From an uncultured Flavobacteriia bacterium (GTDB lineage Bacteria; Bacteroidota; Bacteroidia; Flavobacteriales_D; Crocinitomicaceae): 64,000 bases of DNA. The notes beneath the pieces were generated by a model. It ran no database searches. It saw only the letters and a program-made list of their open reading frames with translations, and was not told where the DNA came from. The stretch spans positions 1 to 64,000 of the forward strand of contig CALJTX010000025.1 in NCBI GenBank assembly GCA_937975705.1, given 5' to 3'. The translations under genes were made by a program, and so were the position numbers. The stretch's first letter is position 1. Every line of letters begins with the position of its first letter. Positions 50,618 to 59,177 of this stretch are shown here, piece by piece.

Positions 50618-51283
50618 ATGTTACTTGAACTCAACATCAAAGGTCTTTGCAAGGCAAACGGCATCGAATTCGACGATTTCTTAGCAGACCTCGACGCCGA
50701 CAACGTTTTTGAACTTTCCGTCTTCGATTTAGAGGCCATTTGCGAAGAATACGAAATCGACCTCCAGGCTTTGTTGTTCAAACCCTTGTTTTCTCAAGCC
50801 AGCCTCGACAAAAAAATCAAAGGGCTCAAAATGCTCATCTTAGACGTCGATGGCGTTTTAACCGATGGCGGCATGTACGTCAGTGAAAAAGGCGATCAAA
50901 TGAAGCGCTACAACACCCACGACGGCCTTGCATTGCTCGAACTCAGCAAAAGCAAGAAACTTGAGCTTGGCATCATTTCTTCTGGTTTTACCGAACACAT
51001 GGTGCAAGACCGCGCCGCCCTTTTAGGTATCGAGCGCGTTTACGTGGGCCGCGAACCCAAACTGAGCATCCTCGAAAATTGGTGTAAAGAAATGAACATC
51101 TCTCCCAAAGAGGTAGCCTTCATCGGCGACGACCGCAACGACACCGAAGTAATGAAAGCCGTTGGCTTGGCAGTTTGCCCAGCGTCTGCGGTAGCCTCCA
51201 TCAAAAGCATTTCAGATATTGTCTTGAGCCGCAAAGGTGGCGAGGCTTGCGTACGCGAGTTCATTGACAATTACCTGAGCTAA
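50618..51283 (+). CDS. KdsC-like HAD phosphatase with extra N-terminal helical domain
   Basis: A 221-residue protein. Residues 1 to about 65 form a small acidic helical domain (IKGLCKANGIEFDDFLADL...), not part of standard KdsC. Residues about 70-221 are a C0-type HAD phosphatase: nucleophile D76 and acid D78 (LDVDGVLTDGG), YNTHDGLALL, IISSG (motif 2) and IGDDRNDTEVM (motif 4). KdsC enzymes dephosphorylate Kdo-8-phosphate and related phosphates. It starts 2 nt after the DAHPS-like gene, so the pair is very likely coupled in function. Confidence 0.85.
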   Translation: MLLELNIKGLCKANGIEFDDFLADLDADNVFELSVFDLEAICEEYEIDLQALLFKPLFSQASLDKKIKGLKMLILDVDGVLTDGGMYVSEKGDQMKRYNTHDGLALLELSKSKKLELGIISSGFTEHMVQDRAALLGIERVYVGREPKLSILENWCKEMNISPKEVAFIGDDRNDTEVMKAVGLAVCPASAVASIKSISDIVLSRKGGEACVREFIDNYLS

Positions 51284-51316
51284 TTTTTTATTTCCATCAA
51301 TCTCAACAGCAACAAC

Positions 51317-52537
51317 ATGTCTACTCTTCATATTGGTATTATCCGCGAAGGCAAAACCCCACCTGATTTTCGGGTGCCGTTGAGCCCCGCGCAATGCCAA
51401 CAATTAGAAAAGCAATATCCGAAAGTGAAGGTGACGGTTCAAACCAGCCCAATTCGCTGTTTTACAGATGCACAATACACCGAACTTGGCCTTAGCGTTC
51501 AAGAAGACCTCAGCCATTGCGACATCCTACTCGGCGTGAAAGAAGTGCCAACAGCGCAATTGATTCCGCATAAAACGTATTTATTCTTTTCGCACACCTT
51601 CAAAAAGCAACCCTACAACAGAGCGCTTTTGCAAGAAATCTTAGACAAGAAAATTCGCCTCATTGACTACGAAGTACTCAAAGACGCCAACAACAAACGC
51701 ATTATTGGGTTTGGTCGTTATGCCGGCGTGGTGGGTGCCTACAACGCCTTTCTCACCTATGGCCTCAAAACGGGCGCTTACAACATCAAACCCGCACACC
51801 TATGTGCAGACCGCAAAGAGGTAGAAGAAGAATTGAAAAAGGTTGTTTTGCCAGCTGATTTCAAATTGGTTCTTACCGGCTACGGCCGTGTTGGCAATGG
51901 CGCCAGAGAAATTGTCAAACTGCTCCCCATCAAAGAAGTTGATCCAGCCGCCTACCTTCACGAACAACACCAGGAAGCTGTTTTTACACACTTAGATACC
52001 CATCAATACTTCTGCAGAAAGTCCGATGCAGGTTTTGACAAAAAAGAATTTTACACCCAACCCGAATTGTATCAAAGCAATTTTGGGGCCTTTGCCCAAC
52101 AGAGTAAGGTGTATATTCCTTGTCATTTTTGGTCTTCGAAGTCTCCGTTTATCCTGACCCAACAAATGCTGCAAGCCCCAACCAATGCACTACAAGTAGT
52201 TGCCGACGTTTCTTGTGACATCGACGGCCCCATCGCCTGTACCATTCGCCCGAGTAAAATTGGTGCTTCAATGTACGGCTATGACCCAAAAACGGGTACA
52301 GAAGTAGACATGCTGCAGCCGGGAGCTATTGCCGTTATGGCCGTAGACAACCTGCCGTGCGAACTCTCCAAAGATGCCGCCGAAGATTTTGGCTCGGAAT
52401 TGCTCAAGAACGTCTTTCCTGTTTTATTTGGCCCAGACCCTGATCAAATCATATACCGGGGCACCCAAACCACCTTGGAAGGGCAGCTCAACGAACCCTT
52501 TACCTATTTAAAACCATATCTGGCAGGCCTCGAATGA
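51317..52537 (+). CDS. saccharopine/alanine dehydrogenase-like NAD(P)-dependent oxidoreductase
   Basis: A 406-residue member of the alanine dehydrogenase/PNT superfamily closest in text to the lysine-forming saccharopine dehydrogenases. It has IGIIREGKTPPDFRVPLSP, YEVLKDANNKRIIGFGRYAG and a Rossmann core LVLTGYGRVGNGAREI (about residues 178-193). Such enzymes catalyse NAD-linked oxidative deamination or splitting of opine-like compounds. It follows the phosphatase by 33 bp and overlaps the pentapeptide gene. Its proximity to dapD (3 kb) may reflect lysine metabolism, but this is weak. Confidence 0.8.
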   Translation: MSTLHIGIIREGKTPPDFRVPLSPAQCQQLEKQYPKVKVTVQTSPIRCFTDAQYTELGLSVQEDLSHCDILLGVKEVPTAQLIPHKTYLFFSHTFKKQPYNRALLQEILDKKIRLIDYEVLKDANNKRIIGFGRYAGVVGAYNAFLTYGLKTGAYNIKPAHLCADRKEVEEELKKVVLPADFKLVLTGYGRVGNGAREIVKLLPIKEVDPAAYLHEQHQEAVFTHLDTHQYFCRKSDAGFDKKEFYTQPELYQSNFGAFAQQSKVYIPCHFWSSKSPFILTQQMLQAPTNALQVVADVSCDIDGPIACTIRPSKIGASMYGYDPKTGTEVDMLQPGAIAVMAVDNLPCELSKDAAEDFGSELLKNVFPVLFGPDPDQIIYRGTQTTLEGQLNEPFTYLKPYLAGLE

Positions 52538-53097
52538 GACAAGATTTTTACGATATAGAACTGACTGACATTAAAGACTTTCAAGAAAAATCCAGTTATG
52601 AATCTTGTCGTTTTGTTGGTATTGACTTTACTGCAGTCAAAGTGGCCTACTCCAAATTTTTAGATTGCACTTTTGAAGAATGCAATTTATCCAATTGCAG
52701 CTTGGTAGATGCAGTTTTCAATGGTGTGGCCTTCAACAACTGCAAATTATTAGGGCTGCACTTTGAATACGCCAATGCGTTTGGTTTTGCATGTCATTTT
52801 GAAAATTGCCTGCTCAAACACGCGAGCTTTTACCAGATGAACCTTCAAAACTGCAAGTTTTTGAACTGCGATTTAGAAGGCGTCGAATTCACAGAAGTAA
52901 AAGCAATGGGCGTTTCCTTTGAAGGCTCTCACTTACTGAGCGCCCACTTTGAAAGAAGTGACCTCAGCAGAGCTGATTTAACTGGTGTAACTGAATTGAC
53001 CTTAGATCCCGAATTCAATTCCATGAAAGGCGCAAAAATTCAGTTTGCCCAACTTCCCGGTTTATTAGTGAAATACGGGCTCAACATCCAACACTAA
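52534..53097 (+). CDS. pentapeptide repeat protein (Qnr/McbG-like)
   Basis: A 187-residue protein formed of pentapeptide repeats (A(D/N)LxX pattern), for example CTFEECNLSNCSLVDAVF, LLKHASFYQMNLQNCKFL and RSDLSRADLTG. The right-handed beta-helix mimics DNA. Qnr/McbG proteins protect gyrase from quinolones or microcins, but many chromosomal relatives have no known role. Its Cys content is high. The ATG overlaps the previous stop. Confidence 0.9.
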   Translation: MRQDFYDIELTDIKDFQEKSSYESCRFVGIDFTAVKVAYSKFLDCTFEECNLSNCSLVDAVFNGVAFNNCKLLGLHFEYANAFGFACHFENCLLKHASFYQMNLQNCKFLNCDLEGVEFTEVKAMGVSFEGSHLLSAHFERSDLSRADLTGVTELTLDPEFNSMKGAKIQFAQLPGLLVKYGLNIQH

Positions 53098-53120
53098 AGA
53101 TATTTCCCTAATTTTGAATC

Positions 53121-54443
53121 ATGCAGCAAAAAGGGAACAAACGCACCATCACCGGATGGGTCTTCTACGACTGGGCCAACTCGGTTTATCCGCTGATCAT
53201 TAGCTCGGCTATTTTTCCGATACTTTACGAGACCCAAACAAGCCTCAAAAATGAGGCTGGCCGTACGGTCTATGACACCGTTAGCTTCCTAGGACGCGAA
53301 TTCCACAACACCGAATTCTACGCCTATGTCATTTGCTTGTCCTATATTTTAGTTGCGCTCATGACCCCGCTTTTATCAGGCATTGCCGATGCGGGTGGAA
53401 AGCGCAAACTTTTCATGCAGTTTTTTTGCTATATGGGTGCCATTTCTAGCGGACTGCTCTACTTTTTTCATGCACCTCCGGCCGAGGACAGCCCGTTTAT
53501 GATCAACTGGAGCATCTTGCCCTTGTTTTTTGGTTCTATCGGCTTTTGGGCCAGTTTGGTTTACTACAACGCATATTTGCCCGATATCGCCGAAGCCAAA
53601 GACCACGACCGCGTTTCTGCGCGCGGCTTCTCAATGGGTTATTTAGGGAGCTCAACCCTACTGATCATCATTTTGATACTGACTGTGTTTACAAAAGTGC
53701 TCCCTATTCGCTGGGCTTTTCCTTTAGTGAGCCTTTGGTGGATTGCCTTTGCAACCTTCTCTTTTTCGAGACTCCCCAAGACGAGCGCCACGCAAAAAGA
53801 CAGCAAAAACCTCATTCGAAAAGGTTATTCGGAGGTTTACGGTGTCTGGAAGCAAATCAGGCAGAACAAAACACTCAAAGGATACTTAGGGTCATATTTC
53901 ATGTTCAACATGGCCGTGCAAACCATCATGGTAATGGCAGTGGCTTTTGCCAACAAAGAAGTCATCGGCATCAAACAGCAAGACCTCATCATTTCGATCC
54001 TTATCATTCAGTTTATAGGAATTGGTGGTGCCTACTTCATGTCTTTCATATCAAAGAAAATTGGCAACTTCAAAGCCCTAGGCGGCGCTATTGTCATTTG
54101 GATAGCGCTGTGCATTTATGTGTATCAATTTGTGTGGTATCCTTGGCAATTCTTTATTGCTGCTGCCGGCGTGGGCTTGGTAATGGGCGGCATCCAATCT
54201 TTGTCTAGATCTACCTATTCAAAATTGCTACCAGAAACCCAAGACCTTACCTCCTATTTTAGTTTTTACGATTTAGCTGAAAAGTTGGGCTTGGCACTTG
54301 GCACCCTCACTTTCGGACTCATCGAAGGCTTATTAGACATCAGAACCTCCATTCTCGCTTTAGTCGTATTTTTTGCACTAGGCCTGATTTTATTGATCCG
54401 TATCCCCAAACCAGAACAACAAGCGCATGAGACAAGCCATTGA
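53121..54443 (+). CDS. UMF1/Atg22-type MFS transporter
   Basis: A 440-residue membrane protein with about twelve helices. It has the family hallmark near the N-terminus (GWVFYDWANSVYPLII), PLLSGIADAGGKRKLFM in the loop and GGIQSLSRSTYSKLLPE in the second half. Homologues (UMF1, yeast Atg22) may export amino acids from vacuoles; bacterial substrates are unknown. It ends 17 nt inside dapD, so the two are co-transcribed. Confidence 0.9.
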   Translation: MQQKGNKRTITGWVFYDWANSVYPLIISSAIFPILYETQTSLKNEAGRTVYDTVSFLGREFHNTEFYAYVICLSYILVALMTPLLSGIADAGGKRKLFMQFFCYMGAISSGLLYFFHAPPAEDSPFMINWSILPLFFGSIGFWASLVYYNAYLPDIAEAKDHDRVSARGFSMGYLGSSTLLIIILILTVFTKVLPIRWAFPLVSLWWIAFATFSFSRLPKTSATQKDSKNLIRKGYSEVYGVWKQIRQNKTLKGYLGSYFMFNMAVQTIMVMAVAFANKEVIGIKQQDLIISILIIQFIGIGGAYFMSFISKKIGNFKALGGAIVIWIALCIYVYQFVWYPWQFFIAAAGVGLVMGGIQSLSRSTYSKLLPETQDLTSYFSFYDLAEKLGLALGTLTFGLIEGLLDIRTSILALVVFFALGLILLIRIPKPEQQAHETSH

Positions 54444-55236
54444 AGCCGCGTGGGAAAACCACGCACTTTTAAGTGAAAAATCTACCATTGCTGCCATCGA
54501 ACACGTTATCGAAGACCTAGACAAAGGCCTTTTACGCGTTGCCGAACCGCTAGACGACGGCACATGGCAGGTCAATGAATGGGTGAAAAAAGCAGTTGTG
54601 CTTTATTTTCCGATCCGCCAAATGGAAACCATTGAAGTAGGCCCTTTTGAATTCCACGACAAAATGGCGCTCAAGCGCAACTACAAAGAATTGGGTGTAC
54701 GCGTGGTACCACATGCCATTGCACGCTATGGTGCGTATGTCGCCCCTGGCGTCATCATGATGCCGTCTTACATCAATATTGGCGCTTACGTAGACAGCAA
54801 TACCATGGTAGACACCTGGGCAACTGTTGGCAGCTGTGCGCAAATTGGCAAAGACGTTCATTTGAGTGGCGGCGTAGGAATTGGCGGCGTATTAGAACCG
54901 CTCCAGGCCGCACCGGTCGTCATTGAAGACGGCGCCTTTATTGGCTCGCGTTGCATTGTCGTAGAAGGCGTGCGCGTGGGCAAAGAGGCCGTACTTGGTG
55001 CCAATGTAGTGCTCACTAAATCGACGAAAATCATCGATGTAACCGGGCCCGAACCCATTGAATTCAGCGGTTATGTTCCCGAAAGATCTGTGGTGATCCC
55101 GGGTTCTTACACCAAAAGCTTCCCCGCCGGTGACTTTCAAGTTCCTTGCGCCCTGATTATTGGCAAGCGCAAAGCATCTACCGATTTAAAAACTTCCCTC
55201 AACGACGCCTTGCGCGAACACAACGTAGCTGTCTAA
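54427..55236 (+). CDS. dapD: 2,3,4,5-tetrahydropyridine-2,6-dicarboxylate N-succinyltransferase
   Basis: A 269-residue left-handed beta-helix acyltransferase. Hexapeptide repeats run from about residue 95 to 215 (GAYVAPGVIMMPSYINIGAY, VGSCAQIGKDVHLSGGVGIG), with the DapD text GVLEPLQAAPVVIED and the C-terminal GDFQVPCALIIGKRK. It succinylates tetrahydrodipicolinate in the lysine/diaminopimelate pathway. It overlaps the transporter gene by 17 nt and shares TAATG with trhO. Confidence 0.97.
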   Translation: MRQAIEAAWENHALLSEKSTIAAIEHVIEDLDKGLLRVAEPLDDGTWQVNEWVKKAVVLYFPIRQMETIEVGPFEFHDKMALKRNYKELGVRVVPHAIARYGAYVAPGVIMMPSYINIGAYVDSNTMVDTWATVGSCAQIGKDVHLSGGVGIGGVLEPLQAAPVVIEDGAFIGSRCIVVEGVRVGKEAVLGANVVLTKSTKIIDVTGPEPIEFSGYVPERSVVIPGSYTKSFPAGDFQVPCALIIGKRKASTDLKTSLNDALREHNVAV

Positions 55237-56339
55237 TGGATCAAAAAATGCAACTCTGGAACACACTTGACAGAGCCTCTTTAGAAAAACAATTACTTGC
55301 CATTGGGCACGAGTATATCACGATCTCGTTTTACCAATACGCACATATTCTAGACCCACAAGCGTTCAGAAACAAACTCTATTTGGAATGGTCTGAGCTC
55401 GATATCGTCGGGCGTACGTATGTGGCCAAAGAAGGCATCAATGCGCAAATTGCAGTCCCGACAGCCAATTTGGGTCGTTTTCGCGAAGAGCTTTACCAAA
55501 TTGATTTTTTAAACGGCATTCGCCTCAACTTTGCCGTAGACGACACCGAAGCTGAATTTCCATTTTTAAAGCTCAAAATCAAAGTCCGGTCTAAAATTTT
55601 GGCCGATGGCCTCAACGACACCACTTTTGATGTCACCAATAAAGGCGTTCATCTAGATGCAGCGGCATTTAACGCCCTCACCGATGACCCCAACACACTT
55701 TTGATTGATTTTCGCAACCACTACGAATGGGAAGTTGGTCATTTCAAAGGGGCTGTGCTGCCCGACGTAGACACATTCAGAGAATCTTTGCCATTTATTG
55801 AAGAAACCGTGCTCAAAGGCAATGAAGACAAAAATATCGTCATGTACTGCACCGGTGGCGTGCGCTGCGAAAAAGCATCGGCTTGGTTCAAGCACCGTGG
55901 TTTTGCCAACGTGCACCAACTCGAAGGCGGCATCATCAAATATGCCAACGACTGCAAAGAACAAGGGATCGAAAACAAATTCATCGGAAAAAACTTTGTT
56001 TTTGACGAACGCCGCGGCGAGCGCATTACCCCTGACATCATCGCGGTTTGTCACCAATGCGGAAGCCCTGCCGATACCCATACCAACTGTGTCAACGACG
56101 CGTGTCACTTGTTATTTATTCAGTGTGAAGCCTGCAAAGAAAAAATGGAAAACTGTTGCAGCACGGCTTGTTTGGAAACCATCCACCTGCCTTTAGAAGT
56201 TCAAAAAGAATTGCGCAAAGGCCAAGACAAAAGCAACCTCATCTTCAAAAAAGGACGCTCTGCTGCGCTGCCCTTTCAAGGCCATCAAGATAAACCCCAA
56301 GCGCTTATTGATCAAGCGCTCAAAAACCATAACACATGA
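55236..56339 (+). CDS. trhO: oxygen-dependent tRNA uridine(34) hydroxylase TrhO (YceA family)
   Basis: A 367-residue rhodanese-domain protein. Residues 1-130 form the N-terminal domain, then a rhodanese domain has the active Cys in MYCTGGVRCEKAS. A C-terminal zinc-type cluster follows (CHQCGSPADTHTNC, CEACKEKMENCCSTAC). TrhO hydroxylates U34 of tRNAs. The start is the ATG sharing TAATG with the dapD stop; an in-frame upstream extension would lie within dapD. Its TGA overlaps lgt. Confidence 0.93.
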   Translation: MDQKMQLWNTLDRASLEKQLLAIGHEYITISFYQYAHILDPQAFRNKLYLEWSELDIVGRTYVAKEGINAQIAVPTANLGRFREELYQIDFLNGIRLNFAVDDTEAEFPFLKLKIKVRSKILADGLNDTTFDVTNKGVHLDAAAFNALTDDPNTLLIDFRNHYEWEVGHFKGAVLPDVDTFRESLPFIEETVLKGNEDKNIVMYCTGGVRCEKASAWFKHRGFANVHQLEGGIIKYANDCKEQGIENKFIGKNFVFDERRGERITPDIIAVCHQCGSPADTHTNCVNDACHLLFIQCEACKEKMENCCSTACLETIHLPLEVQKELRKGQDKSNLIFKKGRSAALPFQGHQDKPQALIDQALKNHNT

Positions 56340-57187
56340 TACTCTTTATTCATTGGGCCGTTGATTCACAACTTATCGACGGTTGGCGCACCCCAAATCT
56401 GTATGGTCTGCTCTTTGTATCGGGCATTGTCATGGGTTATTTTGTGATCCGCAAAATGTTCAGAGCTGAGCAAGTTGAAGACAAACTGCTCGACACACTC
56501 GTTACCTACATGGTACTGGCCACCATTCTCGGCGCACGCCTTGGTCATGTGCTTTTTTATGGCCCTTACTGGGACAAAATAGACCACGGGCAAATTATTG
56601 AACGCGGCTACTTTTCGCACCCTGGTGACATCATCAAAATCTGGGAGGGCGGTTTGGCCAGCCATGGCGCAGCTATTGCAATTTTAATTGCGCTGTTTAT
56701 TTTCACCAAAAAAGTATCCAAGCGCCCTTACATCTGGATCCTCGACCGCATTGCCGCGCCAATTGCCATTGCGGCCACCTTTATCCGTTTAGGCAATTTG
56801 GTCAATCACGAAATGGTAGGTTATGTGACCGATGTGCCTTGGGCTTTTGAATTCCAATATTTCTACAACGAAGCCATTGGCAACTACGACCCTTCTCCGC
56901 GTCACCCAGCGCAGCTTTATGAGGCCATCTGTTATTTCATTTCTTTTGGCCTCTTGCTTTACCTCTATTGGAAACTCAAAAAGTGGCAGCAACCAGGCTT
57001 TGTGTTTGGCAGTTTCCTGATCCTCATATTTGGTTCGCGCATTATTTGCGAATTTTTCAAATTAGGCCAAACTGCACGTGACTACACCTTACCCCTCAAC
57101 ACCGGTCAACTCCTCAGCATTCCACTCGTTATAGCCGGAATTTACCTAATAATGAAGGCTACTAAAAAATCAACACATGAAGCTTAA
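56336..57187 (+). CDS. lgt: prolipoprotein diacylglyceryl transferase
   Basis: A 283-residue inner-membrane enzyme with about seven helices. It has the Lgt signature region FIRLGNLVNHEMVGYVTD (Arg, Asn-x-x-Asn, Glu, Gly), GGLASHGAAIAI and HPAQLYEAICYF. It attaches diacylglycerol from phosphatidylglycerol to the lipobox Cys of prolipoproteins. The next gene encodes a lipoprotein and overlaps by 11 nt. Confidence 0.97.
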   Translation: MILFIHWAVDSQLIDGWRTPNLYGLLFVSGIVMGYFVIRKMFRAEQVEDKLLDTLVTYMVLATILGARLGHVLFYGPYWDKIDHGQIIERGYFSHPGDIIKIWEGGLASHGAAIAILIALFIFTKKVSKRPYIWILDRIAAPIAIAATFIRLGNLVNHEMVGYVTDVPWAFEFQYFYNEAIGNYDPSPRHPAQLYEAICYFISFGLLLYLYWKLKKWQQPGFVFGSFLILIFGSRIICEFFKLGQTARDYTLPLNTGQLLSIPLVIAGIYLIMKATKKSTHEA

Positions 57188-58052
57188 TATCATTTCTCTA
57201 TTTGCGTTCGCACTTTTAGTGGTTTTCGCCTGCCAGACAGAACCTCAAGGCAAAAAAGAAGTTCGAAAAGTAAAAGAAGGGGTCGCACCCAAAGAAACAG
57301 AGGTTCAAGCCAAAGAAGTCAATCCAAAAGATACCAGCTTGCTCATTAAAGGTGCATTGCTCATTAAAGGTGCAGACAGCGTGCTCATTTCCAAAAGAAA
57401 AGTTGTCGAAGAATGGGACAAACAATGGTCCAAGGTTTCATATCAATTTTACAACCCGGCTTTACCCTTAGCTAATTGGCAGGTCGCAATTAATAACTTC
57501 ATTCGCAAGGGTCTTTATAAACCAGAAGAACAAGCGCCTTACACTGCTCTTTTAAGCGGCGAACTCATCCATCAATCGCTTCTTTCGTTTAAAAAAGAAG
57601 CCCGACGCTATGAAGATGAAATGGGTATGGTATGGAATATCGAAGATTCCTATGAAATCGATGCGTCACATGCTGGTTTTGCAAGTATAAAAAATGAATC
57701 GAGTTTATACACAGGAGGTGCACATGGGATGTATGGCGTCGGTGTTACGCATTTTGATAAAAAAAGTGCAAAAACGCTGAACCTTTCTGATTTCATTCGC
57801 AAAGACGCGAAATTCCTAAAATTGGCGGAAGCCGCTTTTCGCCGATCAGTGGGGATCAGTCCTACTAAACCTTTCTCGGAAACTGATTATTGGTTTGAAA
57901 AGGGATTTGTTTTACCGGACAACTTCGAAATCAGTCAAGGAAAAATCACTTTTATTTACAATCCTTACGAAGTGAGTAATTATGCAAATGGTGTCATTAC
58001 ATTCAGTATGCCATTGCGTCAAATCAAGCCCTATTTAAAACGAGAAATTTAA
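57177..58052 (+). CDS. lipoprotein of the DUF4163/DUF3298 (RsiV-like) type
   Basis: A 291-residue protein with a lipobox (LLVVFAC, Cys at residue 19). It has the TGGAHGMYGVGVTHFDKKSAK motif and the closing FIYNPYEVSNYANG stretch typical of DUF3298/DUF4163 extracytoplasmic domains (also seen in RsiV). Lgt upstream lipidates it. An exact 18-bp tandem duplication (57339-57374) gives LLIKGA twice. The function is unknown. Confidence 0.85.
   Translation: MKLNIISLFAFALLVVFACQTEPQGKKEVRKVKEGVAPKETEVQAKEVNPKDTSLLIKGALLIKGADSVLISKRKVVEEWDKQWSKVSYQFYNPALPLANWQVAINNFIRKGLYKPEEQAPYTALLSGELIHQSLLSFKKEARRYEDEMGMVWNIEDSYEIDASHAGFASIKNESSLYTGGAHGMYGVGVTHFDKKSAKTLNLSDFIRKDAKFLKLAEAAFRRSVGISPTKPFSETDYWFEKGFVLPDNFEISQGKITFIYNPYEVSNYANGVITFSMPLRQIKPYLKREI
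57339..57374 (+). repeat. exact 18-bp tandem duplication in the lipoprotein gene
   Basis: TTGCTCATTAAAGGTGCA occurs twice in tandem and in frame, most likely a replication-slippage product in the linker after the lipobox. Confidence 0.9.
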
Positions 58053-58082
58053 AAAAAGGAACACTTAGTGTAAAATTGACAT

Positions 58083-58116
58083 TTTGAACATTGTTTGTGA
58101 ATCATTTGTATATTTG
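58083..58116 (+). promoter_or_regulatory. pdhA promoter
   Basis: TATATTTG (58109-58116) is a full -7 element ending 21 nt before the ATG. A TTTG lies at 58083-58086, 22 nt upstream of it. Confidence 0.55.
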
Positions 58117-58137
58117 TGACCGATAAAAAAAGAAGTT

Positions 58138-59160
58138 ATGTGCGCAAAAGCCGTTAAAAGTTCAGAGAAGCCTAAATTTTCGAAAGAAACCTATGTCAAG
58201 TGGTACAAAGACATGCTCTTGATCCGCAAATTTGAAGACAAAACAGGTCAACTTTACATTCAACAAAAATTTGGTGGTTTTTGTCACCTATACATCGGAC
58301 AAGAAGCAATTGTAGTAGGAACTGCCAGTGCGTGCCAACCCGACGACAAACACATGACCGCCTACCGCGACCACGCACATCCTATTGCACTCGGTACAGA
58401 CCCACGCGTACTCATGGCCGAACTTTATGGCCGTACCACTGGTTGCTCCAAAGGAAAAGGAGGCTCTATGCACTTCTTTGACAAAAAAGTGAACTTCATG
58501 GGTGGCCACGGTATTGTTGGTGCTCAAATTGGAATGGGTGCTGGCGTTGCATTTGCAGAAATGTACAAAGGCACTAAAAATGTAGCTTTTGTTTCTATGG
58601 GCGATGGCGCTGTGCGTCAAGGTATGCTCCACGAAACATTCAATATGGCCATGAACTGGAAAATCCCAGTCATTTTCATCATTGAAAACAACAACTACGC
58701 GATGGGTACCTCTGTAGAGCGCACCACCAACGTTACCGACCTTTCTCAAATCGGCCTTTCTTACGGAATGCCTTCCAAAATCGTCAACGGCATGCGCCCA
58801 GAATCTGTGCACGAAGCCATCGAAGAAGCAGCTACCCGCGCTCGCAACGGCGAAGGCCCTACCCTTCTGGACATCCGCACGTATCGCTACAAAGGGCATT
58901 CAATGTCCGATCCACAAAAATACCGTACCAAAGACGAAGTTGCCGAATGGATGGAGCAAGATCCAATCGAGCACTGCCTTCGCGTGATCAACGCTCAAAA
59001 ATGGTTATCTGAAAAAGAACTAGCCGACATCGATGCTTGGGTGAAAAAAGAGGTAGAAGAATCTGTAGCTTTTGCAGAAAACTCACCTTACCCAGAAGCG
59101 CACGAACTCTACGAAGACGTTTACACGCAAGCAGATTATCCTTATATCAAAGAATACTAA
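58138..59160 (+). CDS. pdhA: pyruvate dehydrogenase E1 component, alpha subunit
   Basis: A 340-residue E1-alpha of the heterotetrameric type. Thiamine diphosphate binding runs from GDGAVRQGMLHE to VIFIIENNNYAMGT. RTYRYKGHSMSDPQKYR carries the loop Ser residues. E1 decarboxylates pyruvate and reductively acetylates the lipoyl arm. The E1-beta subunit is not in the window. The E2 gene follows 17 nt later, so pdhA-pdhC form an operon. Confidence 0.95.
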   Translation: MCAKAVKSSEKPKFSKETYVKWYKDMLLIRKFEDKTGQLYIQQKFGGFCHLYIGQEAIVVGTASACQPDDKHMTAYRDHAHPIALGTDPRVLMAELYGRTTGCSKGKGGSMHFFDKKVNFMGGHGIVGAQIGMGAGVAFAEMYKGTKNVAFVSMGDGAVRQGMLHETFNMAMNWKIPVIFIIENNNYAMGTSVERTTNVTDLSQIGLSYGMPSKIVNGMRPESVHEAIEEAATRARNGEGPTLLDIRTYRYKGHSMSDPQKYRTKDEVAEWMEQDPIEHCLRVINAQKWLSEKELADIDAWVKKEVEESVAFAENSPYPEAHELYEDVYTQADYPYIKEY

Positions 59161-59177
59161 AACCCAAAATAAAAGAC

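Noticed and set aside
53546..54208. Plus-strand frame of about 220 codons inside the UMF1 transporter gene
   Set aside because: The overlapping frame encodes a recognised membrane transporter. The alternative product is Arg/His-rich with no domain.
58288..58899. Antisense frame of about 203 codons opposite pdhA
   Set aside because: It is fully inside the strongly conserved pdhA gene, and the product is Phe/Val/His-rich without motifs.
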